Assembly (NCBI GenBank): GCA_021816505.1
Contig: JAKAXS010000069.1
Span: 1-10,248, forward strand
Reading direction: 5' to 3'
DNA from: Pseudomonadota bacterium
Lineage (GTDB): Bacteria > Pseudomonadota > Alphaproteobacteria > Rhizobiales > Hyphomicrobiaceae
DNA length: 10,248 nt
The notes under the pieces were generated by a model that was not told where the DNA came from, did no database searches, and saw only the letters and a program-made list of their open reading frames with translations. Both the position numbers and the translations under genes were made by a program. Shown here one piece after another: positions 1 to 5,680 of this stretch; the first letter of the stretch is position 1; each line of letters starts with the position of its first letter.

Positions 1-51
1 GGCGACCAGCAGGCCGCCGATGCCACCGGCTCCGACCACGCAAATCTTCAT
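1..51 (-). CDS. NAD(P)-binding oxidoreductase, probably 2-dehydropantoate 2-reductase (N-terminal fragment)
   Basis: Only the first 17 codons lie in the window and the gene runs off the left edge. They read MKICVVGAGGIGGLLVA, a beta strand followed by the glycine-rich GxGGIG loop of a Rossmann nucleotide-binding fold at the extreme N-terminus. This opening is typical of ketopantoate reductases (PanE/ApbA family), which reduce 2-dehydropantoate to pantoate with NADPH in coenzyme A synthesis. Other Rossmann oxidoreductases can start similarly, so the family is a good guess and the exact substrate is open. The gene is divergent from the glycosyltransferase gene to its right. A perfect 7-bp inverted repeat lies about 28 bp upstream of the ATG. 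Confidence 0.7.
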   Translation of the reverse strand, partial: MKICVVGAGGIGGLLVA

Positions 52-78
52 GTACGGCGACCCCGTCTTCTTCGTTCG

Positions 79-96
79 AGCCCGCGGGTGCGGGCT
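79..96. repeat. Small GC-rich inverted repeat upstream of the panE-like start
   Basis: AGCCCGC, a GGGT loop and GCGGGCT form a perfect 7-bp stem. It lies in the divergent gap between the oxidoreductase start (51) and the glycosyltransferase start (332), 28 bp upstream of the former. It could be a leader hairpin or an operator, or chance in GC-rich DNA. The rest of the 280-bp gap shows only a TACAAT box (266-271) that could serve as a -10 for the rightward gene, without a convincing -35. Confidence 0.35.
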
Positions 97-331
97 TCGT
101 CAGCTAGGATTGGTGGGGCGGCGCGGCTGCGGCCAGGCCCCGATTGCGGGGCGCATTTAGGACGAAAGTCGCAATCAAGACAAGGCATCACGGGGAGCGG
201 AGCCGCGGGAACGGCGGCCTGCGTTCAGGGTTCGCTAACCGACAACCCCGGCCTTCACCAGTTGTTACAATTTTACCGATAAACCCTTGTCGTAGCGAAT
301 GTTAGTTCGAAATCCCAATCGCTCGACGAGA

Positions 332-1876
332 ATGTCGCTCGTGACCCACAGCAACGCCCCAGCTTTAGCGGCAGATACCTCCGCGCCCCCATCGGCCGCC
401 TATCCGTCGAACGAGCGGCGACGCCGGCTATCACCGGCTGCGCTGGCCGTCGCGGGCGAGAAGGTGCCTGCGCGATACTCGTCCGTCGTCATCGAGGGGC
501 TGGCGCGCCTCGTCGACTTCTGCCTTGTCGTCAGCGTCGGTCTGGCGCTCAGCTATTTCGAACTCGCGGGGCTTGCCGCTCCAGGCTGGAACGTGGTGGT
601 TGCAAGCAGCGCCATCGCGGTTTCTGCCGTGATGGCGTTCCAGGTCGCCGGCATCTACGACGTCCAGATGCTGCGATCCTACGCGCACACCCTGCTGCGC
701 ACGACGCTGGCTTGGACGATCGTTCTCGTGATTTCTGCTGTCGCGGCGGCCTTCGCCCCGTCCGACGACACGACGCGGCTCTGGCTCACGCTGCTGTTTC
801 CGGCCGGGCTGGCCGCGCTGTTCGCCGCGCGGATCGCTGCGACCGCGCTGGTACGCCGCTGGACGCGCGAGGGCCGTCTCAACCGCCGGACCGTCATCGT
901 CGGTGCCGACGCCAACGGCGAGAAGCTCATCAAACTGCTGCAGTCGGAAACCGACAACGGGCTGCAGATCCTCGGCGTGTTCGACGATCGTAATGACGAT
1001 CGCGCGCTGCAGACCTGTGGCGGCGTGCCGAAGCTCGGCAAGGTGGCGGATATCGTGGAATTCGCGCGGCGTACGCGCATCGATCTCGTGCTCTTCGCGC
1101 TGCCGATCTCGGCCGAGACGCGCATCCTCAACATGCTGAAGCAGCTGTGGGTTCTGCCGGTCGACATCCGCCTCTCGGCGCATACGAACTCGCTGCGGTT
1201 CAGGCCGCGCACCTATACGTACCTTGGCGACGTGCCCACGATCGACGTCGGCGAGAAGCCGATCCGCGACTGGGATCTCGTCACGAAATGGCTGTTCGAC
1301 CGCATTGTCGGCGGCCTGATCCTGATCGCGATTTCACCCATTCTGGCGCTGATTGCGATCGCCATCAAACTCGACAGCCCCGGCCCTGTGCTGTTCAAGC
1401 AGAAGCGCTTCGGCTTCAACAACGACCGGGTGGACGTGTTCAAGTTCCGGTCTCTGTATCACGACCAGGCCGATCCGCTGGCGGCCAAGGTGGTGACGAA
1501 GGGCGACACGCGCGTGACGCGCATCGGCCGCTTCATTCGCCGCTCCAGCATCGACGAGCTGCCGCAACTGTTCAACGTGGTGTTCGCCGGCAACCTCTCG
1601 CTCGTCGGCCCGCGGCCGCATGCGGTGCAGCAGAAGCTGGAAAATCGCATGCTGGACGAGACCGTCGACGGCTATTTCGCGCGGCATCGCGTCAAGCCCG
1701 GCATGACGGGCTGGGCCCAGGTGAACGGCTGGCGCGGCGAGCTCGATACGACCGAGAAAATCCAGAAGCGCGTCGAATATGATCTCGCGTATATCGAAAA
1801 CTGGTCGCTATTGTTTGACGTTTATATCATCGCCAAAACGCCGATTTCGCTCATCAAAACCGATAGCGCCTATTAG
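332..1876 (+). CDS. Undecaprenyl-phosphate glycosylphosphotransferase (exopolysaccharide-initiating sugar transferase)
   Basis: A 514-aa membrane enzyme that would transfer a sugar-1-phosphate (typically glucose-1-P from UDP-glucose) to undecaprenyl phosphate, the first step of exopolysaccharide or capsule repeat-unit assembly. A disordered, Arg-rich N-terminus is followed by four predicted membrane helices (about 63-82, 87-109, 121-142, 150-173), a Rossmann-like CoA_binding_3 region (186-289), a hydrophobic segment (327-346) and the bacterial sugar transferase catalytic domain. That domain has KQKRFG (356-361), KFRSL (371-375), the catalytic Asp-Glu pair in SSIDELPQLFNV (405-416), GNLSLVGPRP (420-429) and VKPGMTGWAQVNG (454-466). 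Length and architecture fit the WcaJ/ExoY-like group. An in-frame ATG exists at 299, but its 11 extra codons are A/T-rich in third position, unlike the gene; neither start has a good Shine-Dalgarno. No other polysaccharide genes are adjacent. The sugar specificity is inferred. Confidence 0.92.
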   Translation: MSLVTHSNAPALAADTSAPPSAAYPSNERRRRLSPAALAVAGEKVPARYSSVVIEGLARLVDFCLVVSVGLALSYFELAGLAAPGWNVVVASSAIAVSAVMAFQVAGIYDVQMLRSYAHTLLRTTLAWTIVLVISAVAAAFAPSDDTTRLWLTLLFPAGLAALFAARIAATALVRRWTREGRLNRRTVIVGADANGEKLIKLLQSETDNGLQILGVFDDRNDDRALQTCGGVPKLGKVADIVEFARRTRIDLVLFALPISAETRILNMLKQLWVLPVDIRLSAHTNSLRFRPRTYTYLGDVPTIDVGEKPIRDWDLVTKWLFDRIVGGLILIAISPILALIAIAIKLDSPGPVLFKQKRFGFNNDRVDVFKFRSLYHDQADPLAAKVVTKGDTRVTRIGRFIRRSSIDELPQLFNVVFAGNLSLVGPRPHAVQQKLENRMLDETVDGYFARHRVKPGMTGWAQVNGWRGELDTTEKIQKRVEYDLAYIENWSLLFDVYIIAKTPISLIKTDSAY

Positions 1877-1906
1877 GTTAGGCCTGCGGCCGCGGTCGGC
1901 GCGAAC

Positions 1907-1921
1907 CAACCGGGCCGGTTG
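1907..1921 (+). terminator. Possible weak terminator hairpin after the glycosyltransferase
   Basis: CAACCG-GGC-CGGTTG is a perfect 6-bp inverted repeat 31 bp after the stop codon. It is followed by TGCATTTGT, which is only a poor T-tract. It may end the upstream transcript before the small gene at 1990, but the missing U-run makes this tentative. Confidence 0.3.
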
Positions 1922-1989
1922 TGCATTTGTATGCCGTCGGGCCAGACCCGACGCCGTTTCAGATCATTCGGGACGATTGGAGGTGCTGC

Positions 1990-2238
1990 ATGCGCGCAAT
2001 TCTCCATGGCGAGACCGCTAGGCTGGATTACTGCGTGCTCGCCGAGGTAACGCCGCTCGGTCGGGCGCTGGGGCGGTATGCCGGAACGGAATTCACGGAG
2101 GCCGTCGCCGACGAGTGGGGCCGGAAGCTTACATTCGCGGGAATTGCACCGCGAACGCCCGATGGCCGCTATGCGCGGGCGGCCCTGAGGGAGCGCGAAT
2201 TCATCGTGCAGCCGGGCCTGATCTATCGCTACGACTGA
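1990..2238 (+). CDS. Unrecognised 82-aa protein
   Basis: I do not recognise this family. The ATG at 1990 is chosen because GGAGG (1979-1983) sits 6 nt upstream; a GTG at 1921 in the same frame has no such site. The product is a soluble, mixed-charge protein with no signal peptide or membrane helix. It reads MRAILHGETARLDYC at the start and ends in FIVQPGLIYRYD. The middle has a TEFTEAVADEWGRKL segment likely to form an amphipathic helix, then a Pro/Gly/Arg turn. A single Cys (15) is present. The stop codon directly abuts that of the convergent J-like gene, with no spacer. The strong ribosome site and the tight neighbour boundary argue that it is a real gene; the function is unknown. Confidence 0.65.
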   Translation: MRAILHGETARLDYCVLAEVTPLGRALGRYAGTEFTEAVADEWGRKLTFAGIAPRTPDGRYARAALREREFIVQPGLIYRYD

Positions 2239-2430
2239 CTATTGAAACTTGCGGCGGCGAATCGTGCGGGCCGTGAGCTCCGCGCGCGCGGTTTCCATGG
2301 CCTGCTTGAGCCGGCGACTTTCGCAGACCTTGCGGTCGGCACGTTCGCGGAGCGCGTGATAGCGGCGCTGCACGGTCGCCAGATCGACTGAGGCATCGGC
2401 GGTCAGTCCGAGTGTTTCGCGCCAGGTCAT
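2239..2430 (-). CDS. Small J-domain-like protein lacking HPD
   Basis: A 63-aa basic protein. The start MTWRETLGLT is preferred because AAAGGGG lies about 7 nt upstream. An in-frame ATG at 2478 lies inside the glnII terminator hairpin and is rejected. The sequence WRETLGLTADASVDLATVQ, then RRYHALRERADRK, then RRLKQAMETARAEL resembles the opening of a DnaJ J-domain: the 'xxxLGLxxxAs' opening, helix II with RRYHALR, and a final helix like the J-domain's third. The HPD tripeptide needed to stimulate Hsp70 ATPase is absent; ERADRK stands in that place. It is therefore either a degenerate J-like scaffold or an unrelated short coiled-coil protein. It lies 72 bp downstream of glnII on the same strand but beyond a strong terminator, so it is probably expressed by read-through or from its own promoter. 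Confidence 0.6.
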   Translation of the reverse strand: MTWRETLGLTADASVDLATVQRRYHALRERADRKVCESRRLKQAMETARAELTARTIRRRKFQ

Positions 2431-2454
2431 GCAGAGGCCCCTTTCTGCAGATGG

Positions 2455-2495
2455 TCCAAACGGAAAGAAGCGCGGCATTGCAGTGCCGCGCTTCT
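2455..2495 (-). terminator. Intrinsic terminator of glnII
   Basis: A perfect 12-bp inverted repeat, AGAAGCGCGGCA / TGCCGCGCTTCT (2466-2477 and 2484-2495), encloses a 6-nt loop. Read on the minus strand, it begins 8 nt after the glnII stop and is followed by a T-rich tail (TTTCCGTTT). This is a strong Rho-independent terminator for glnII and largely separates it from the small J-like gene downstream. Confidence 0.85.
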
Positions 2496-2502
2496 CGCGA
2501 GA

Positions 2503-3543
2503 TCAGGCTGCGGCCTTGGCGGCAGCGGACGTGGACACCTCGGAGATCGTCTTCAGGATCTGCGAGGCGATCTGGTATGGGTCGCCCTGAGAGTTCGGAC
2601 GGCGATCTTCCAGGTAGCCTTTGTAGCCGTTGTTCACAAACGAGTGCGGCACGCGGATCGAAGCGCCGCGGTCGGCAACGCCGTAGCTGAACTTGTTCCA
2701 CGGCGCCGTCTCGTGCTTGCCCGTCAGGCGCATGTGGTTGTCGGGGCCATAGACGTCGATGTGCTCCTTCCAGTTCTTGTCGAACTGGGCCATCAGCGTC
2801 TCGAAGTAGTCCTTGCCGCCGACTTCGCGCAGGTACTTGGTCGAGAAGTTGGCGTGCATGCCCGAGCCGTTCCAGTCGGTGTCGCCGAGCGGCTTGCAGT
2901 GGTATTCGACGTCGATACCGTAAGACTCGGTCAGACGCTGCAGCAGGTAGCGCGCGATCCACATTTCGTCGGCGGCCTTCTTGGAGCCCTTGCCGAAGAT
3001 CTGGAATTCCCACTGGCCCTTGGCCACCTCGGCGTTGATGCCTTCGTGGTTGATGCCGGCGGCGAGGCAGAGATCGAGATGCTTCTCGACGATCTCACGC
3101 GCAACCGAGCCGACGTTCTTGTAGCCGACGCCCGTGTAGTACGGGCCCTGCGGCGCGGGATAGCCCTCGGTGGGGAAGCCCAGCGGGCGGCCGTCCTTGT
3201 AGAAGAAATACTCCTGCTCGAAGCCGAACCAGGCGCCTTCGTCGTCGAGGATCGTCGCGCGCTTGTTGGTCGAGTGCGGAGTCTTGCCGTCCGGCATCAT
3301 GACTTCGCACATCACGAGCACGCCGTTGATGCGGGTGGCGTCCGGATAGAGCGCAACCGGCTTCAGCACGCAGTCCGAGTTGTGGCCTTCGGCCTGCATG
3401 GTGGACGAGCCGTCGAAGCCCCAGAGCGGGAGATCCGAAAGTTCGGGGAAGGAGCTGTATTCCTTGATCTGAGTCTTGCCGCGAAGATTCGGCACCGGCG
3501 TGTAGCCGTCGAGCCAAATATACTCCAGCTTGTATTTCGTCAT
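2503..3543 (-). CDS. glnII: Type II glutamine synthetase
   Basis: A 346-aa cytoplasmic enzyme that makes glutamine from glutamate, ammonium and ATP. It is the short, eukaryote-like GSII form typical of Rhizobiales. The N-terminus MTKYKLEYIWLDGYTPVPN, the beta-grasp motif WGFDGSST (41-48), the acidic metal ligands in FGFEQEY (E109, E111), INAEVAKGQWEFQ (169-181), GSGMHANFST (226-235, H230), KHETAPWNKF (276-285), DRGASIRVP (291-299) and EDRRPNSQGDPY (312-323) are all intact. The length matches rhizobial GlnII, and GSII lacks the adenylylated tyrosine loop of GSI. The ATG at 3543 has AGGAG 8 nt upstream and matches the usual family start. The frame stays open for 63 more codons upstream, but third-position GC there is only about 59%. 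Rhizobial glnII genes are commonly nitrogen-regulated (NtrC/sigma54); I could not find a convincing -24/-12 site here. Confidence 0.97.
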   Translation of the reverse strand: MTKYKLEYIWLDGYTPVPNLRGKTQIKEYSSFPELSDLPLWGFDGSSTMQAEGHNSDCVLKPVALYPDATRINGVLVMCEVMMPDGKTPHSTNKRATILDDEGAWFGFEQEYFFYKDGRPLGFPTEGYPAPQGPYYTGVGYKNVGSVAREIVEKHLDLCLAAGINHEGINAEVAKGQWEFQIFGKGSKKAADEMWIARYLLQRLTESYGIDVEYHCKPLGDTDWNGSGMHANFSTKYLREVGGKDYFETLMAQFDKNWKEHIDVYGPDNHMRLTGKHETAPWNKFSYGVADRGASIRVPHSFVNNGYKGYLEDRRPNSQGDPYQIASQILKTISEVSTSAAAKAAA

Positions 3544-3835
3544 TTCGGACACTCCTGATTGATCTCGTATGGCTTCAACCGCTGCGCCGGCCAGGTCTGT
3601 CGGAGGCGGCGGCAAGGGCGATTCTGTTGGGGCTGCTTGGTCGAATGTCTCAGCTGCGGTTGCGTCAGCGGCGGCGCTCAGTGCTCCGTCGTTAGGGCGC
3701 CCTTTGAGGCGTCGCCACAACCCGCTCAGCATCGAACCTCGCTCCCCGGAAAAAGTACTGTCCTGCGAGAAATCCGGTCACCGGCGCGACGCCAGGGATC
3801 GATTTCGAGGCGCCAGTACGCGGCTGGCCTCGGGA

Positions 3836-3862
3836 GGAAATGCTAGCCAAGGAAGCATTTCC
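3836..3862. repeat. Perfect 9-bp inverted repeat upstream of glnII
   Basis: GGAAATGCT (3836-3844) and AGCATTTCC (3854-3862) are exact reverse complements separated by 9 bp. The centre lies about 306 bp upstream of the glnII start. No T-tract follows on either strand, so a terminator is less likely than a protein-binding dyad or a hairpin in the leader RNA. The arms differ from the surrounding GC-rich sequence in being A/T-mixed. Confidence 0.6.
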
Positions 3863-3971
3863 GAGCATGCCCATAATTTGTGCAATCGACGCTTATATTC
3901 GTGCAGTCTGTCCAAGGACGCGGCACCGGCCGCGCAACATTGAATCCTCCACCTGCGCGCGAATGATTTTA

Positions 3972-3984
3972 TGATTATAAATCA
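3972..3984. promoter_or_regulatory. AT-rich palindrome overlapping a minus-strand TATAAT box
   Basis: TGATT-ATA-AATCA is a perfect 5-3-5 inverted repeat, and a wider imperfect dyad TGATTT...AAATCA spans 3964-3984. On the minus strand the bases 3979-3974 read TATAAT, a consensus -10 box pointing toward glnII. The best upstream match, CGGACA, gives an over-long 19-nt spacer. The element could be an operator over a glnII-directed promoter with a leader of about 420 nt; this is inference. Confidence 0.35.
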
Positions 3985-4261
3985 GAGCGTTGCTGATCTG
4001 TCCGATAAGGCTCGGCTCGGGTCAACCTGCCGGCCATGCGACGACCTAGCGCAACGGCAGGTGAACCGGATGCAAGGACGCGCGTTTCGAGGGGCGGCCG
4101 ATAGCTCGATTCAACGGCTGCCTAAAAATACTACGCACCCTGAAATCTGCCGGAAGTTCAGGCGTGCAGACGGCGCGCTCGCGGAGAAAACTGCATTTTA
4201 AATAATCAAATGTTTTTATGCCTATATTGATTGCAAAGGAATTGCCGTTGATTTTCTTTAT

Positions 4262-4289
4262 TTGAAAATTCGACGAATTCACCTATATT
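4262..4289 (+). promoter_or_regulatory. Sigma70-type promoter of the DUF2735-type gene, with a palindromic spacer
   Basis: A -35-like TTGAAA (4262-4267) and a -10-like TATATT (4284-4289) are separated by 16 nt, a near-consensus arrangement, giving a leader of about 46 nt before the ATG at 4343. The spacer is largely occupied by the perfect palindrome AATTCG-A-CGAATT (4267-4279), placed where a bound repressor would block RNA polymerase. The surrounding DNA is very AT-rich. No start site has been mapped. Confidence 0.55.
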
Positions 4290-4342
4290 CGTTTTGTCTT
4301 TTGTTTTTGCGATGCAAAAAGTTATCGAAAAGAGAGAGGGTC

Positions 4343-4549
4343 ATGGCTTCCGCTACTCATACCGTTTCCGCCAAGATCTATCAGTTCCCGCAGAAGGCGC
4401 GCGTGCACGCCGGCGTGCCGGGTGGTTCTTCGCGACCCGTGGCGGAACTTTGGGGCCCACGTCTGGAGCGTATGGATTTCGGCAGCGGCTGGTATCATGA
4501 AGCGGCCATGCAGGAAGAGGCCGAGGCGCGCAAGCGCGAGGGCCACTGA
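4343..4549 (+). CDS. Small DUF2735-type protein
   Basis: A 68-aa soluble protein with two recognisable blocks: SAKIYQFPQKAR (9-20) near the N-terminus and FGSGWYHEAAMQEEAEARKR (46-65) near the C-terminus, joined by a Gly/Ser/Pro-rich linker. This pattern matches my recollection of the DUF2735 family of Rhizobiales, whose biochemical role is not established; I recall such genes beside type II glutamine synthetase genes, as here. There is no signal peptide or membrane helix. The ATG is preceded by AGAGAGAGGG just upstream. A TTG-initiated extension from 4262 would overlap the predicted promoter and is rejected. It diverges from glnII and converges on the glutaminase gene 32 bp away. A role in nitrogen response, perhaps binding or modulating the synthetase, is only suggested by position. 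Confidence 0.82.
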   Translation: MASATHTVSAKIYQFPQKARVHAGVPGGSSRPVAELWGPRLERMDFGSGWYHEAAMQEEAEARKREGH

Positions 4550-4585
4550 CACGGTTGCCGTCATCGGCGCGAACGGCAGCGTCAG
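4546..4585. terminator. Possible shared hairpin between convergent small-gene and glutaminase ends
   Basis: CTGAC (4546-4550) pairs with GTCAG (4581-4585), and TGCCGT (4556-4561) pairs with ACGGCA (4573-4578), with an asymmetric internal bulge. The hairpin fills the whole 32-bp gap between the two stop codons and even includes parts of both. Only a short A-tract (CCAAAAAT) follows on the plus strand and there is no proper U-run, so termination is plausible but unproven. Confidence 0.4.
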
Positions 4586-5547
4586 CCAAAAATCGACCAA
4601 CCCATGCGCTTCGATAGCAGCTCGAGCGCAAGCTGGCCAAGCCGCGAATTTCCCGTGACGTCGAGGCCCGGAGACCAGACGGCGATCGACGCCGTGCCGG
4701 GCGCAATAGCCAGAATGCCACCGCCGACACCACTCTTCCCCGGCAGCCCGACGCGATAGGCGAATTCGCCAGAGCCATCGTAGTGCCCGCACATCAGCAT
4801 GATTGCGTTGATGCGTTTCGCGCGTTCCGGCGGAACGACGGCGTGGCCGGTTGCCGGATTGCGGCCCGAGCGTGCCAAGAAGCGTCCCGCCATCGCGAGT
4901 TGGCGGCAACTCATGGCAATGGCGCAATGGTGGAAATAAACACCGAGCGTGAAATCGACCGGGTTTTCCAGCACGCCGTACGATTTCATGTAATTCGCCA
5001 GCGCGAAATTGCGGTAGCCCGTCCGCTGTTCGGACGCGGCAACCGCTTCGTCGATGCCGATCGAATGGTCGTCGGCCAGAAAACGCATGAAGCGCAGGAT
5101 TTCGCCCAGGGCCTCCTTGGGCTGGTGCCCCGACAGGATCAGGTCCGTGACGGCGATCGCGCCCGCGTTGATGAACGGGTTGCGCGGAATGCCCTTTTCG
5201 TACTCCAGCTGAACGATGGAGTTGAACGCGGTGCCGGACGGCTCGCGGCCGACGCGCTTCCAGAGCCGGTCGCCCGCCTTGCCGAGCGCCAGCGTCAACG
5301 TGAAGACCTTCGAGATGCTCTGGATGGAGAACGGCTCGTCGGCATCGCCCGCGACCGCGGCGTTGCCGTCCCGGTCGATCACGGCGAGACCGAACGACTT
5401 GGCATCGACGCGGGCGAGTTCGGGGATGTAGCTCGCCACCGTGCCGCGATCGGTGCGGGTGCGCAGTTCGTCGGCGATTTCGGTGACGACACGTTGAAGC
5501 TGGGATGCGGACACGGGCGGATCTTTGGCTGCTGCTACTCGTTGCAT
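4582..5547 (-). CDS. glsA: Glutaminase
   Basis: A 321-aa cytoplasmic serine-dependent glutaminase, converting glutamine to glutamate and ammonia. The beta-lactamase-like fold is evident from FSIQSISKVF with the catalytic Ser77-x-x-Lys80 pair. Further family signatures follow: GREPSGTAFNSIVQLE (100-115), IPRNPFINAGAI (120-131), the Asn-rich NYMKSYGVLENPV segment (185-197), YFHHCAIAM (204-212), MCGHYDGSGEFAYRVGLPGKSGVGGG (252-277) and the final WSPGLDVTGNS (291-301). The length is normal for the bacterial GlsA family. The ATG at 5547 is the only sensible start, although no Shine-Dalgarno is visible. Instead a strong hairpin (5556-5588) ends 8 nt upstream of the start codon, which may control translation. 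Its neighbourhood with glnII suggests local control of the glutamine/glutamate balance, by inference. Confidence 0.95.
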   Translation of the reverse strand: MQRVAAAKDPPVSASQLQRVVTEIADELRTRTDRGTVASYIPELARVDAKSFGLAVIDRDGNAAVAGDADEPFSIQSISKVFTLTLALGKAGDRLWKRVGREPSGTAFNSIVQLEYEKGIPRNPFINAGAIAVTDLILSGHQPKEALGEILRFMRFLADDHSIGIDEAVAASEQRTGYRNFALANYMKSYGVLENPVDFTLGVYFHHCAIAMSCRQLAMAGRFLARSGRNPATGHAVVPPERAKRINAIMLMCGHYDGSGEFAYRVGLPGKSGVGGGILAIAPGTASIAVWSPGLDVTGNSRLGQLALELLSKRMGWSIFG

Positions 5548-5555
5548 CGTAGCTT

Positions 5556-5588
5556 GGGCGGCGCGTCACACAACGCGACGCGTCGCCC
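5556..5588 (-). promoter_or_regulatory. Strong hairpin in the glutaminase leader
   Basis: GGGCGGCGCGTC (5556-5567) and GACGCGTCGCCC (5577-5588) pair over 12 positions with one G-T wobble, around a 9-nt loop. On the minus strand this structure ends 8 nt before the glsA start codon, exactly where a Shine-Dalgarno should be. The distal arm also contains a perfect 12-bp DNA palindrome, GCGACGCGTCGC (5575-5586), which could be an operator. Whether it acts as RNA or DNA is not determinable here. Confidence 0.5.
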
Positions 5589-5680
5589 ATTCTGCGGCGG
5601 TGAGGGTGGCACGGCCCTGAGGCCGCCCCATATCAGACACATCGTCAGTGCGAGCATGATCCAACTGGGAGGACGACGCG

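Larger units (their letters stand above)
3544..4342. other. Divergent regulatory region between glnII and the DUF2735-type gene
   Basis: About 800 bp with no convincing gene. The part next to glnII (3544-3960) is GC-rich and contains a 9-bp inverted repeat at 3836-3862. From about 3960 the composition changes. An AT-rich palindrome lies at 3972-3984. A moderately GC-rich stretch follows, with a 6-bp hairpin at 4139-4166 (CCTGAA...TTCAGG). A very AT-rich stretch then runs to 4342, with 34 of 120 bases G or C in 4201-4320. The words CCTATATT (4222-4229, 4282-4289) and a related CTTATATTCGT near 3891 recur. Short ORFs here (for example 3971-4201) have no Shine-Dalgarno and non-coding composition. 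A small RNA cannot be excluded. Confidence 0.6.

Noticed and set aside
88..282. 64-aa ORF in the divergent gap
   Set aside because: No Shine-Dalgarno, low-complexity Gly/Ala/Arg composition, and it fills the region needed for two divergent promoters.
431..1183. 250-aa ORF antisense to the glycosyltransferase gene
   Set aside because: It is a GC-rich shadow frame, Arg/Asp/Glu/Gln-rich with no recognisable domain, lying inside a clearly conserved gene.
2644..3558. 304-aa ORF antisense to glnII
   Set aside because: The underlying glnII is fully conserved; the antisense frame has low-complexity Val/Ala/Arg composition typical of shadows.
3971..4201. 76-aa ORF in the glnII upstream region
   Set aside because: No ribosome site and no coding-type third-position GC; it starts inside an AT-rich palindrome.
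3544..4342. Sigma54 (-24/-12) promoter for glnII or the small gene
   Set aside because: I looked for GG-N10-GC with TGGCAC/TTGC-like context on both strands and saw no convincing match.
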